DNA of 64,000 bases from Streptomyces sp. NBC_01264 (GTDB lineage Bacteria; Actinomycetota; Actinomycetes; Streptomycetales; Streptomycetaceae), in assembly GCF_026340675.1 (NCBI RefSeq), contig NZ_JAPEOX010000001.1:5890001-5954000 (forward strand), written 5' to 3'. How positions within the stretch are numbered: the first letter of the stretch is position 1; the number at the start of each line of letters is the position of its first letter. The translations under genes were made by a program, and so were the position numbers. The notes beneath the pieces were generated by a model. The model saw only the letters and a list, made by a program, of their open reading frames with translations. It was not told the origin of the DNA and did not search any database. This document shows positions 51,275-61,766 of the stretch, in pieces.

Positions 51275-52887
51275 CCGCCGCAGAGGCCGCAGGGACCGTA
51301 GAGACCGTGACCGCAGAGGGCGAGGACCTCGCCGCGTCGAAGCGCCCGATCCGGCGCGCGCTCATCAGCGTGTACGACAAGACGGGCCTGGAAGAGCTGG
51401 CCCGCGGTCTGCACGAGGCGGGTGTCGCCCTCGTCTCGACCGGCTCCACCGCTTCGAAGATCGCCGCCGCCGGGGTGCCCGTCACCAAGGTCGAGGAGCT
51501 GACCGGCTTCCCCGAGTGCCTGGACGGCCGGGTCAAGACCCTGCACCCGCGCGTGCACGCCGGCATCCTCGCCGACCTGCGCCTGGAGGACCACCGCAAC
51601 CAGCTCGCCGAGCTGGGCGTCGAGCCCTTCGACCTGGTGGTCGTCAACCTCTACCCCTTCCTCGCGACCGTCCGGTCGGGCGCGACCCCGGACGAGTGCG
51701 TCGAGCAGATCGACATCGGCGGCCCTTCGATGGTCCGCGCCGCCGCCAAGAACCACCCCTCGGTGGCCGTGGTCACCAGCCCGGCGCGCTACGACGCCGT
51801 GATCGCCGCCGCCCAGGGCGGCGGTTTCGACCTCACCGCCCGCAAGCGGCTCGCGGCCGAGGCCTTCCAGCACACCGCCGCGTACGACGTGGCGGTCGCC
51901 TCCTGGTTCACGAACGCGTACGCCCCCGAGCCGGAGGCCGTACTGCCCGAGTTCCTGGCCGGCGCCTGGGAGCGCAAGTCCACCCTCCGCTACGGCGAGA
52001 ACCCGCACCAGGCGGCCGCGCTGTACACGGACGGGCAGCCGGGCGGGCTCGCCAACGCCGAGCAGCTGCACGGCAAGGAGATGTCCTACAACAACTACGT
52101 GGACACCGACGCGGCCCGCCGCGCCGCATACGACCACGAAGAGCCCTGCGTCGCGATCATCAAGCACGCCAACCCGTGCGGCATCGCGGTGGGCAAGGAC
52201 GTCGCCGAGGCCCACCGCAAGGCGCACGCCTGCGACCCGGTCTCCGCCTTCGGCGGGGTCATCGCCGTCAACCGCCCGGTGAGCGTCGAGCTCGCCGAGC
52301 AGGTCGCGGAGATCTTCACCGAGGTCATCGTCGCCCCCGACTTCGAGCCGGGCGCCGTCGAGGTCCTCGCGAAGAAGAAGAACATCCGCGTCCTGAAGGT
52401 GGCGGGCACCCCGCACCAGCCGGCCGAGCTCAAGCCGATCTCCGGCGGCGTGCTGCTCCAGCAGAGCGACCTCGTCCGGGCCGAGGGCGACGACCCGGCC
52501 AACTGGACGCTCGCCACCGGCGAGGCCCTCTCCGCCGACGAGCTCGCCGACCTCGCGTTCGCGTGGAAGGCCTGCCGCGCCGTCAAGTCCAACGCGATCC
52601 TGCTCGCCAAGGACGGCGCCTCGGTCGGCGTCGGCATGGGCCAGGTCAACCGCGTCGACTCCGCGAAGCTGGCCGTCGAGCGGGCGGGCGCCGAGCGCGC
52701 GCAGGGCTCGTACGCCGCCTCCGACGCCTTCTTCCCCTTCGCGGACGGGCTGGAGATCCTGACGGCCGCCGGCATCAAGGCCGTGGTCCAGCCGGGCGGT
52801 TCGATGCGCGACGAGCTGGTGATCGAGGCCGCGAAGGCGGCGGGCGTGACGATGTACCTCACCGGGACCCGGCACTTCTTCCACTGA
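51271..52887 (+). CDS. purH: Bifunctional AICAR transformylase / IMP cyclohydrolase
   Basis: 538 residues from the GTG at 51271, overlapping the purN stop by four bases, with AAAGG upstream. It catalyses the last two steps of IMP synthesis. The N-terminal MGS-like IMP cyclohydrolase domain (about 25-170) has [25 protein letters not shown] and [15 protein letters not shown]. The C-terminal formyltransferase domain has [38 protein letters not shown] with the catalytic Lys and His, and the terminal GTRHFFH. A GTG start followed by a short acidic extension ([15 protein letters not shown]) is typical of Streptomyces PurH. A strong terminator follows. Confidence 0.98.
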   Translation: MTAAEAAGTVETVTAEGEDLAASKRPIRRALISVYDKTGLEELARGLHEAGVALVSTGSTASKIAAAGVPVTKVEELTGFPECLDGRVKTLHPRVHAGILADLRLEDHRNQLAELGVEPFDLVVVNLYPFLATVRSGATPDECVEQIDIGGPSMVRAAAKNHPSVAVVTSPARYDAVIAAAQGGGFDLTARKRLAAEAFQHTAAYDVAVASWFTNAYAPEPEAVLPEFLAGAWERKSTLRYGENPHQAAALYTDGQPGGLANAEQLHGKEMSYNNYVDTDAARRAAYDHEEPCVAIIKHANPCGIAVGKDVAEAHRKAHACDPVSAFGGVIAVNRPVSVELAEQVAEIFTEVIVAPDFEPGAVEVLAKKKNIRVLKVAGTPHQPAELKPISGGVLLQQSDLVRAEGDDPANWTLATGEALSADELADLAFAWKACRAVKSNAILLAKDGASVGVGMGQVNRVDSAKLAVERAGAERAQGSYAASDAFFPFADGLEILTAAGIKAVVQPGGSMRDELVIEAAKAAGVTMYLTGTRHFFH

Positions 52888-52912
52888 CCCGGACCCGTCA
52901 GCCCGTACGTAC

Positions 52913-52960
52913 ACGGCGAAGGCCGCGACCCGCACCGCTGCGGGTCGCGGCCTTCGCCGT
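52913..52960 (+). terminator. purNH terminator
   Basis: A perfect 22-bp stem (arms 52913-52934 and 52939-52960, outer end ACGGCGAAGG) with a CCGC loop, between convergent genes. Confidence 0.9.
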
Positions 52961-52985
52961 ATGCGGATCCGTGCGGCTCACGCGC

Positions 52986-54213
52986 TCACGCGGGGCGTAC
53001 GGGGCCCTGGCCCGCGCCGGTGGTCCCGATGGCGCGGGCGATCTCCGCGAGATCGTCCGCCGTGAGGGTGACCGAGCCCGCGCCGATCCAGCCGTCCACC
53101 TGCCGGGTGGTACGGGCGCCGACGATCGCGCCGGTCAGCCCCGGCCAGGCCAGGGTCCAGGCGATGGCCACCTCGGCCACCGAGACCCCGTGGCGGGCGG
53201 CGACCGGGCGCAGCGCCTCGGCGAGCGCGAGGTTGGCGGTCAGGCCCGTGGTGAAGTCGTGGTGGGAGGAGCGCCAGTCGTCGGCGCCCAGGTTCGCCGC
53301 GCGCTCGGCGGTGAAGGTGCCGGTGAGCAGGCCCGACTGCATCGGCGAGTAGACGATGACACCGGTGCCGTGGGCCTCGGCCCAGGCGATCTCGGCGGCC
53401 GCGGAGCGGTTGATCGCGGAGAACGGCGGCTGGATGACTTCGACGTGGGCGATCCGCTCGGCGGCTTTCAGCAGGTCGGGCGTGTGGTTGGACAGGCCGA
53501 TCGCCCGTACCTTGCCCTCGGCCTTCAGATCGGCCATGACCTGCCAGTACTTCTCCAGCGGCGTGGCGTTGGGCGAGACCGCGCCGAAGCCGCCGCCCGC
53601 GTACTCCAGCGACTCGCCGGTGTCGGGGTAGTGCACCTGGTAGAGGTCGATGTGGTCGACGCCGAGGCGTCGCAAGGATTCCTCGACCTCGCGCCGGACA
53701 CTGGCCGGCTTCATGATCCGCCGGGGCGAGGCCGCCGGGTCCTCCGGTTCCCAGACCAGGCCGGCCTTGGTGAAGACGTACGGGCGCTGCGCCCGCGGCA
53801 GGCCGGCGATCGCCTTGCCGACGAGCTCCTCGGAGTGGCCCAGGCCGTAGACGGCGGCGGTGTCGATCCAGTTCACCCCGCTCTCCACGGCATGGCGGAT
53901 CGCCGCGACGGACGCGTCGTCGTCCGTGGCGCCCTGGGGCCTGTCGTCAAACTCCCGTCTGCCGCGCGGCGTCTGGCACGCGCTCTCGCCGCACCGGGCG
54001 GAAGGCCGAGTACGTCCAGTACGCGGGCTTCCACCCGGCACGCCGAGAGCACGCACCAGACGCCGCGCGGCCGCCCTTCGGGCGACGACGGGAGTTTGAC
54101 GACAGGCCCCAGCCGAAGCGCCAGCCTGAGCCGGCCACGGCCCAGGAGCCGAAGCCGACGCGGGTGATGTCCATGCCGGTGGTGCCGAGCGGGGTGGTGG
54201 GAAGGGCGTTCAT
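52986..54213 (-). pseudogene. Aldo/keto reductase gene interrupted by a palindromic insertion
   Basis: The N-terminal part (54213 down to 54111) encodes a normal aldo/keto reductase start, MNALPTTPLGTTGMDITRVG up to WRFGWG. The rest (53935 down to 52986) resumes with PQGATDDDASVAAIRHA and carries NWIDTAAVYGLGHSEE with the catalytic Asp and Tyr, the Lys in VFTKAGL and the His in YQVHYP. Between them lie about 166 extra bases that shift the frame and add stops. In intact homologues the two parts are contiguous as FGWGPQ. The enzyme would reduce carbonyls with NADPH. As it stands no full-length product can be made; expression of the C-terminal piece from a start inside the insert is possible but would lack the first barrel strand. 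The divergent XRE gene is its likely regulator. Confidence 0.85.
53936..54110. mobile_element. MITE-like palindromic insertion in the reductase gene
   Basis: The ends are 24-bp perfect inverted repeats (53936-53959 and 54087-54110; outer GGGGCC, then TGTCGTCAAACTCCCGTC on the plus strand). Further in, CCGCGCGGCGTCTGG pairs with CCAGACGCCGCGCGG, so most of the element can fold back on itself. No transposase is encoded. The frame analysis of the host gene implies a net gain of about 166 bp; a target duplication cannot be fixed because the GGGGCC/GGCCCC borders are themselves symmetrical. Confidence 0.85.
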
Positions 54214-54444
54214 GATCCGTGGTGCTCCTGTACGGAAAGGGGTGGCGGCCCCGGCCGCGCCGGTGTCCGCGGCGCCGTTCTCCCCGGCGCCGACCCCCAT
54301 GTTTCGCCGGATCCGGGCCCGCACCCAGGGCTCCGCTCAGCCTGGGAACGGCCCGGACCTGGGTCTGGTGGAACCCCCCTCACCAGGCCGGGGGCCGTCC
54401 CTTGATCTAATGGCCGCACGGGGCGGAGCAACGGGGGAGGGGTC

Positions 54445-55353
54445 GTGGTGCAGTCGGATCAGGCGAACGGCAGGGCCGAGCTCGGCGCCTTCCTGCGCTC
54501 CCGGCGGGCGCGGCTGCGTCCCGAGGACACGGGGCTGCGGACCTTCGGCGAGCGCCGCCGCGTACCGGGCCTGCGCCGGGAGGAGCTCGCCCAGCTCGCC
54601 GGGGTGAGCGTCGACTACTACGTGCGCTTCGAGCAGGGCCGCGCCGCCAACGTCTCGGACGCGGTGGTGGGGGCCGTGGCCGCCGCGCTGCGGCTGGACG
54701 GGACCGAGACGGGTCATCTGCACCGCCTCGTGCGCACGGCCTCCGGGGCCTCCCGCGCGCCGGGCGCCGCGCCCGCCCCGGCCGCCCCGGCCGCGCAGCG
54801 GGTGCGTCCGGGCCTGATGAACCTGCTGGCGTCGATGCCCGGGACGCCCGCCTTCATCGTGGGCCGCCGCACCGACATCCTGGCCTGGAACCCGCTGTTC
54901 GCCAGGCTGATCACCGATTTCTCGGCCCTGCCGGAGGCGCGGCGCAACAAGGCCTGGCTGGTCTTCCTGCACGAGGAGACCCGCGGCCGTTTCGTGAACT
55001 GGGAGACCAAGGCGCGCGATCTGGTCGGCTATCTCCGGCTGGACCGCGGCCGGCACCCGCAGGACCCGGACTTCGCCCGGCTGGTGGCCGAACTCTCGGA
55101 GCACAGCGTCGAGTTCAGGCGGCTGTGGGAGCTGCAGGAGGTGCGCGAGAAGACGCACGGCGGCTACCACCTGCGCCATCCGGAGGCCGGGGAGTTCACC
55201 CTCGCCTACGAGAGCCTCAGCCTGCCCGACGACCCCGACCAGACCTTGATCATGTACACCGCCGAGCCCGGTTCCCCCTCGGAGGCGGCCCTGCGGATCC
55301 TCGCCGCGAGCACGCTGGATCCGGCCACCGTGCTCACCGGCGCGCCGGCGTAA
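54445..55353 (+). CDS. XRE-family regulator with MmyB-like ligand domain
   Basis: 302 residues from a GTG at 54445 just after GGGGGAGGGG. The N-terminal helix-turn-helix (about 10-80) has RRVPGLRREELAQLAGVSVDYYVRFEQGR, the signature of MmyB-type XRE regulators. The C-terminal domain (about 115-290) has ILAWNPLFARLITDFSALP and a WELQEVREKTHGGYHLRHP segment typical of the MmyB-like PAS-related ligand-binding domain. Such regulators usually stand divergent from an oxidoreductase they control; here the divergent gene is the interrupted aldo/keto reductase. The ligand is unknown. Confidence 0.9.
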   Translation: MVQSDQANGRAELGAFLRSRRARLRPEDTGLRTFGERRRVPGLRREELAQLAGVSVDYYVRFEQGRAANVSDAVVGAVAAALRLDGTETGHLHRLVRTASGASRAPGAAPAPAAPAAQRVRPGLMNLLASMPGTPAFIVGRRTDILAWNPLFARLITDFSALPEARRNKAWLVFLHEETRGRFVNWETKARDLVGYLRLDRGRHPQDPDFARLVAELSEHSVEFRRLWELQEVREKTHGGYHLRHPEAGEFTLAYESLSLPDDPDQTLIMYTAEPGSPSEAALRILAASTLDPATVLTGAPA

Positions 55354-55438
55354 CGGGGCCCACCGGCGCCCACCGGGGCGCCGTCGTGGCGACGCCCACC
55401 GGTGAGCCGGCCGTACGGCCCGGCAGGCCGTGTGCGGG

Positions 55439-56077
55439 TCAGTACTGCGGGCGGCGGAAGTACTCGCCGGCGGCCGTGTTGGCCAGGCCGATGAGGATCC
55501 ACAGGCCCAGGCCGAGCGAGATCACGCCGGGGACGACCGAGAGCAGAATGGGGGCGCCGCCGGACTCGTGCATGCTGCTGAGCGTCACGAGGTTGATGAT
55601 CAGGCCGCCCAGGGCGAAGAAGGTCTGGAGCGAGCCGTAGATGATGCCGGAGACCCGGACGCCGCCGCGGCCCTTGCCCAGCTTGGCGGCGGTCAGGATC
55701 GGCCACAGCGAGAAGCCGACCATGACGATGCCGCCGATGACGAAGCCGACGCCGAGGGCGGCGGCCGCGTCGCTCGAGGAGGAGCTGCTGGAGTCGGAGA
55801 GCTCGGAGGCGAACACGGCCCCGATGACGGCGACGGCCAGGCCGCCGAGGGCGGTGAGGATGCCGAGTATGAACAGGATGACCCGGGCCCCCTTCACCCC
55901 GCCCGGCATCGGCATCGGCGTCCCCGGGAAGCCTGGGACGCCCGGGTAGGCCTGCTGCGGGTAGGCGTAGCCGCCCTGCTGCGGGATGCCCTGGGGGGCC
56001 TGCTGGGGGTAGCCGTAGGCGGGCTGGCCGCCCTGCGGCTGCTGCGCGTACGGGTTGTTCGGGTCGCCGAAGCTCAT
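55439..56077 (-). CDS. Four-helix membrane protein with Pro/Gln/Tyr-rich N-terminus
   Basis: 212 residues from the ATG at 56077 (GGAGGAAC upstream). Residues 1-60 are a disordered PQQ/GGY-rich segment (for example [17 protein letters not shown]), common in Streptomyces membrane proteins. Four hydrophobic helices follow: [60 protein letters not shown] and [20 protein letters not shown]. No catalytic motif is visible. It converges on the XRE gene and is divergent from folD. Function unknown. Confidence 0.78.
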   Translation of the reverse strand: MSFGDPNNPYAQQPQGGQPAYGYPQQAPQGIPQQGGYAYPQQAYPGVPGFPGTPMPMPGGVKGARVILFILGILTALGGLAVAVIGAVFASELSDSSSSSSSDAAAALGVGFVIGGIVMVGFSLWPILTAAKLGKGRGGVRVSGIIYGSLQTFFALGGLIINLVTLSSMHESGGAPILLSVVPGVISLGLGLWILIGLANTAAGEYFRRPQY

Positions 56078-56255
56078 GTGGGGTGTTCCTCCGTGGAAAG
56101 TGCGGGGACGCACGGCACGCGCGGAGGAGTCACTGCGAAAGGTGCGGCCCGCCCCCCGGCACTGCCCGCGGCACTACTTTCCCCGCATCGTCGTCGGGCC
56201 GCACCGGGCTTGTCCAGCGGGAACGCCGTCCGCCCGGCACTTGTTGTGCAAGTGC

Positions 56256-56285
56256 AACGAAGCCCGAACGAAGCCCGAACGAAGA
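56256..56285. repeat. 11-bp tandem repeat upstream of folD
   Basis: AACGAAGCCCG at 56256 and 56267 with a partial third unit at 56278 (AACGAAGA). It lies in the 306-bp divergent region between the membrane protein gene and folD and could bind a regulator. The rest of the region contains no supported gene. Confidence 0.6.
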
Positions 56286-56383
56286 CGGACAGGTCCGCGC
56301 CAGGTCACCGGACAGGTGGCCGGACCGGTCGTACGGGAGGCCGCGACTGGATCCGCGGCCGCTCCATCCGGGAGGATGGGTCC

Positions 56384-57236
56384 ATGACTGCCCAGATTCT
56401 CGACGGCAAGGCCACCGCAGCCGCGATCAAGTCCGAACTGACCGCCCGCGTGGCGGCGCTCAAGGCCGGGGGCATCACCCCGGGCCTCGGCACCCTGCTG
56501 GTCGGCGACGACCCGGGCAGCCGCTGGTACGTCAACGGCAAGCACAAGGACTGCGCCGAGGTCGGCATCGCCTCCCTCCAGCGCGAACTGCCCGCGACGG
56601 CCTCCCAGGAGGACATCGAGGAGGTCGTGCGCGAGCTCAACGCCAACCCGGAGTGCACCGGCTACATCGTGCAACTCCCGCTTCCCAAGGGCATCGACAC
56701 CAACCGCGTCCTGGAGCTCATGGACCCGGCGAAGGACGCCGACGGCCTGCACCCGATGTCACTCGGCAGGCTGGTCCTGAACGAGCCGGGCCCGCTGCCG
56801 TGCACCCCGTACGGGATCGTCCAGCTGCTGCGCCACCACGGCGTGGAGATCAACGGCGCGCACGTGGTCGTCCTCGGCCGCGGGATCACCGTCGGCCGGT
56901 CCATCGGCCTGCTGCTCACCCGCAAGTCCGAGAACGCGACCGTGACCCTGTGCCACACCGGTACGCGCGACCTCTCCGGGCTGCTGCGCCAGGCGGACAT
57001 CGTCGTCGCGGCGGCCGGCGTGCCGCACCTGGTCAAGCCGGAGGACGTGAAGCCGGGCGCGGCCGTGCTCGACGTCGGCGTCAGCCGCGACGAGAACGGC
57101 AAGATCGTCGGGGACGTGCACCCCGGGGTCGCGGACGTGGCCGGCTGGATCTCCCCGAACCCGGGCGGCGTCGGCCCGATGACCCGGGCGCAGCTCCTCG
57201 TCAACGTGGTCGAGGCCGCCGAGCGGGCGGTTCCCC

Positions 57237-57247
<11 letters not shown>
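56384..57247 (+). CDS. folD: Bifunctional methylenetetrahydrofolate dehydrogenase/cyclohydrolase
   Basis: 287 residues from the ATG at 56384 (GGGAGG upstream). It interconverts 5,10-methylene-THF, 5,10-methenyl-THF and 10-formyl-THF, the one-carbon donor used by the purN and purH products encoded nearby. Motifs: [23 protein letters not shown] with the catalytic Tyr and Lys, [18 protein letters not shown], and the NADP-binding [17 protein letters not shown]. It ends within the next gene, which starts 11 bases before the folD stop, so the two are coupled. Confidence 0.98.
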
Positions 57248-58912
<1,665 letters not shown>

Positions 58913-58969
58913 CCGTTTCCGTACGGCCCGGCCGCGCAGGCCCCCGTACGAGCGCTACGAACACCCATG

Positions 58970-58995
58970 CGCCCCGGCCGAACCTGGCCGGGGCG
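58970..58995 (+). terminator. mdh terminator
   Basis: CGCCCCGGCC (58970-58979) and GGCCGGGGCG (58986-58995), loop GAACCT, followed by TTTGG. Confidence 0.9.
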
Positions 58996-59059
58996 TTTGG
59001 CGTGGATCTTGGCCCGGGGCGGGGGAACTGGTCTACGAGACGGCCCGGATACTGGTCCG

Positions 59060-59566
59060 ATGAGTTCGCTCTCCACCCACCATCGGTTCCGGGACCCGCG
59101 CAGCACGGCGTACGACTTTCTCGAGTCGATCCTCGTGCGCTGTCCCGGCTGCGGGAAGGCCGCGCACGTCGTGGCAGCTCCGGAGCCGGTCGGAGCGCGG
59201 GATCGGGACCTCTTCGCGCCCAGGCGTCTCGTCTGCCGGAACTGCGGGCTGGCGAAGGCCTGGAGCGGTGGGGGCGTGGCCCTGTACCGGGGCCGGAACG
59301 GGCCGGCCACGGACCCGTACTTCGGAGTCCGTCTGTGGCTGCAGGCCGAGACCCGGCACGGGTGGGTATGGGCCTACGGCCCCGAACACCTGGACCTGAT
59401 CCGGCGGTTCGTGCGGGCGTCGCTGCGTGAAGGGATTCCCTGGTACGACCACGGCCGGCGGATGACCGTGGTCGCCCGCCTGCCCGCGTGGATGCAGCAG
59501 GCCGGGAACCGGGACGAGGTGCTGCGGGCCATCGCCCGCATCCACACCTCACCGCGCGGCTCCTGA
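59060..59566 (+). CDS. Small zinc-ribbon-like protein
   Basis: 168 residues from the ATG at 59060. GATACT lies 6 bases upstream and no ribosome binding site is present, so the gene looks leaderless. Two CxxC pairs about 37 residues apart, CPGCGKAAH and CRNCGLAKA, form a probable zinc ribbon in the N-terminal half. The second half contains RLWLQAETRHGWVWAYGPEHLDLI and a YDHGRRMTVV segment. I do not recognise a named family; the composition (Arg/Trp/His-rich, no membrane helix) suggests a soluble nucleic-acid- or protein-binding role. It converges on the AhpD-like gene. Confidence 0.75.
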   Translation: MSSLSTHHRFRDPRSTAYDFLESILVRCPGCGKAAHVVAAPEPVGARDRDLFAPRRLVCRNCGLAKAWSGGGVALYRGRNGPATDPYFGVRLWLQAETRHGWVWAYGPEHLDLIRRFVRASLREGIPWYDHGRRMTVVARLPAWMQQAGNRDEVLRAIARIHTSPRGS

Positions 59567-59578
59567 CCTGGGAACACC

Positions 59579-59601
59579 GGCCCTTTCAGGGGGCGAGGGC
59601 C
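59579..59601. terminator. Weak bidirectional hairpin
   Basis: GGCCCT (59579-59584) and AGGGCC (59596-59601) between convergent genes; only a 6-bp stem. Confidence 0.4.
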
Positions 59602-59602
59602 G

Positions 59603-60091
59603 TCACTTGTACATCCCCGGGGTGTAGTGACCCGGGGGCAGGCGGGTGGTGACGCCGATGCGGTTCCAGACGTTGATCGCGGCGATCAGGGCGATCACCT
59701 GGGCCAGTTCCTTCTCCTCGAAGTGCTTCGCGGCCCGTTCGTAGACCTCGTCGGGAACGAAACCGTCGGTCAGGACGGTCACGGCCTCCGTCAGCTCGAT
59801 CGCGGCGAGCTCCTTCTCCGTGTAGAAGTGCCGCGACTCCTCCCAGGCGCCGAGCAGCAGCAGCCGCTCCACGTCCTCGCCCGCCGCGAGGGCGTCCTTG
59901 GAGTGCATGTCGATGCAGAAGGCGCAGTGGTTGATCTGCGAGGCGCGCAGTTTGACGAGCTCGACCAGGGTCGGGTCCAGACCCTTGGCGGCGGCCGTGT
60001 CCAGGGCCACGGCGGCCCTGTAGAACTCCGGGGCGAGCTTCGCCAGCTGCATGCGGGGGGTGTGCTCGGGTGCCTTTTCGTCATGGGTCAT
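59603..60091 (-). CDS. AhpD/carboxymuconolactone decarboxylase-family protein
   Basis: 162 residues from the ATG at 60091. TAGGCT lies exactly 6 bases upstream, so the transcript is probably leaderless. It has the CMD-family core: VELVKLRASQINHCAFCIDMHSKDAL, with the CxxC-type pair (C-A-F-C) followed by His three residues later as in AhpD, and LEAVTVLTDG-like LTEAVTVLTDGFVP. AhpD-like proteins use this CxxC for thiol-peroxidase or adaptor chemistry against peroxides. It is divergent from a MocR/PdxR regulator by 46 bases, with a palindrome in between, so it is probably the regulator's target. Confidence 0.9.
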   Translation of the reverse strand: MTHDEKAPEHTPRMQLAKLAPEFYRAAVALDTAAAKGLDPTLVELVKLRASQINHCAFCIDMHSKDALAAGEDVERLLLLGAWEESRHFYTEKELAAIELTEAVTVLTDGFVPDEVYERAAKHFEEKELAQVIALIAAINVWNRIGVTTRLPPGHYTPGMYK

Positions 60092-60108
60092 GCCATCAGC
60101 CTAGGAGC

Positions 60109-60123
60109 CAGGCGGCCCGCCTG
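60109..60123. promoter_or_regulatory. Operator-like palindrome between AhpD and MocR genes
   Basis: CAGGCG-GCC-CGCCTG, a perfect inverted repeat in the 46-bp divergent region. It lies 5 bases from the candidate minus-strand -10 (60098-60103) and touches the plus-strand TATGGT -10 of the regulator gene, so binding here could control both genes. Confidence 0.55.
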
Positions 60124-60137
60124 TATGGTCCACATCC

Positions 60138-61556
60138 ATGACGGATTCGTGGGCCACTTTCGGTGCCGACCTGCATCTGGAACCGGTCCCCGGGCGTGGC
60201 GTCCGGGCCGGGCTGGTCGAGGCGCTGCGCGAGGCCGCGCGCAGCGGGCGGCTGGCCCCGGGGACCCGGCTGCCGTCCTCGCGGTCCCTCGCGGTGGACC
60301 TCGGGATCGCCCGCAACACCGTCGCCGAGGCCTATGCCGAGCTCGTCGCCGAGGGCTGGCTGACCGCCCGCCGGGGCTCCGGGACCCGGGTCGCGGAGCG
60401 GGCCCGGGTCGGGGCCGGGGTCGGCCTCGGGGCGCGGCGTCCCGCGGCGGCCGTGCCCGTACGGCGCCCCGTGCGCGCGCAGACCTCGTACAGCCTGAAG
60501 CCCGGTTCCCCGGACCTGGGCGGCTTCCCGCGCGCCGCCTGGCTCGCGGCGGCCCGGCGGGCGCTGACCGAGGCGCCGAACGAGGCCTTCGGGTACGCGG
60601 ACCCGCGCGGCCGGGTCGAGCTGCGCGAGGTGCTCGCCGGGTACCTGGCGCGGGCCCGCGGGGTGTACGCCGACCCCGAACACATCGTGCTGTGCGCGGG
60701 CTTCGGCCAGGCCCTGATGCTGCTCGCGCGGATGCTGCGGGCGCGCCGGATCCGGGAGACGGCGGTGGAGGGGTACGGGCTGGACGCGCACCGGGAGCTG
60801 CTGACCGCCGCCGGGCTACGGACGCGGCCGCTGGCGGTGGACGGGGCGGGGGCCCGCACCACCGAGCTGGCCGGTTCGGGCGCGGGGGCGGTCCTGCTGA
60901 CGCCGGCGCACCAGTTCCCCACGGGCGCCGCGCTGACGCCCGGGCGGCGGTCGGCGGCGGTGGACTGGGCCCGGTCCACGGGCGGGCTGATCCTGGAGGA
61001 CGACTACGACGGGGAGTTCCGCTACGACCGCCAGCCGGTCGGCGCGCTCCAGGGACTGGACCCGGACCGGGTGGTCTACCTGGGCACGGCGAGCAAGTCC
61101 CTGGCGCCGGGGCTGCGCATGGGCTGGATGGTGCTGCCGGGACCGCTGTTGGAGGAGGTGCTCGCGGTGAAGGGCCGGACCGACTGGAGCTCCAGCGCGC
61201 TGGACCAGCTGACGCTGGCCGAGTTCATCCGGTCGGGGGCGTACGACCGGCACGTGCGGGAGATGCGGCTGCGCTACCGGCGGCGGCGTGACGAGCTGGT
61301 GGCGGCCGTCGGGGACCGCGCGGAGGTGTCCGGCATCGCGGCGGGGCTGCACGCGGTGCTGGACCTGCCGCCGGGCGGGGAACGGGCCGCGCTGAGGGCG
61401 GCCGCCTGGCAGGATCTGGGGCTGCTGCCGCTGTCCTTCTTCCGTCACCCGGCGGCGGCGATGCCCGCGCGCGAAGCGCTGGTCGTCGGCTTCGGGACTC
61501 CGTCCCAGAGCGCGTGGGCGCCTACGCTGGCCGCGCTGGTCGCTGCGCTCCCGTGA
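60138..61556 (+). CDS. MocR/PdxR-type regulator (GntR DNA-binding domain fused to aminotransferase)
   Basis: 472 residues from the ATG at 60138; TATGGT lies 8 bases upstream, so little or no leader. The N-terminal GntR winged helix-turn-helix (about 10-85) has LPSSRSLAVDLGIARNTVAEAY. The C-terminal fold-type I aminotransferase-like domain (about 115-470) has EDDYDGEFRYDRQPVGALQG and the PLP-binding lysine in GTASKSLAPGLRMGW. MocR proteins bind PLP as a ligand or co-factor and regulate vitamin B6, GABA or oxidative genes, usually on a divergent neighbour. Here the divergent target is the AhpD-like gene rather than pdxST. Confidence 0.92.
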   Translation: MTDSWATFGADLHLEPVPGRGVRAGLVEALREAARSGRLAPGTRLPSSRSLAVDLGIARNTVAEAYAELVAEGWLTARRGSGTRVAERARVGAGVGLGARRPAAAVPVRRPVRAQTSYSLKPGSPDLGGFPRAAWLAAARRALTEAPNEAFGYADPRGRVELREVLAGYLARARGVYADPEHIVLCAGFGQALMLLARMLRARRIRETAVEGYGLDAHRELLTAAGLRTRPLAVDGAGARTTELAGSGAGAVLLTPAHQFPTGAALTPGRRSAAVDWARSTGGLILEDDYDGEFRYDRQPVGALQGLDPDRVVYLGTASKSLAPGLRMGWMVLPGPLLEEVLAVKGRTDWSSSALDQLTLAEFIRSGAYDRHVREMRLRYRRRRDELVAAVGDRAEVSGIAAGLHAVLDLPPGGERAALRAAAWQDLGLLPLSFFRHPAAAMPAREALVVGFGTPSQSAWAPTLAALVAALP

Positions 61557-61574
61557 GGGGGCCCTGCGGGAGCT

Positions 61575-61714
61575 GTCCCCTACCCGCCCTTCGCCCGTTC
61601 CCCGGGCTCCGCCCGGACCCGGTCCTCAAACGCCGGACGGGCTGGATTTGGCCGGCGGTAGCCCGCGCGTGACCGCCGGTGGTTGGGGAAATCCAGCCTC
61701 TCCGGCGTTTGAGG
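61575..61714. repeat. Dispersed intergenic repeat acting as bidirectional terminator
   Basis: GTCCCCTACCCGCCCTTC (61575-61592) is shared with 41901. CCTCAAACGCCGG with GGGCTGGATTT (61624-61649) pairs with its near-perfect inverted copy at 61689-61714. The long imperfect hairpin lies between the convergent regulator and exporter genes. Confidence 0.7.
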
Positions 61715-61766
61715 AGCGGGGCCTGGCGCGGAGCCCCAGAAGCACCGGGCTGCGCCCGTTCCTTCC

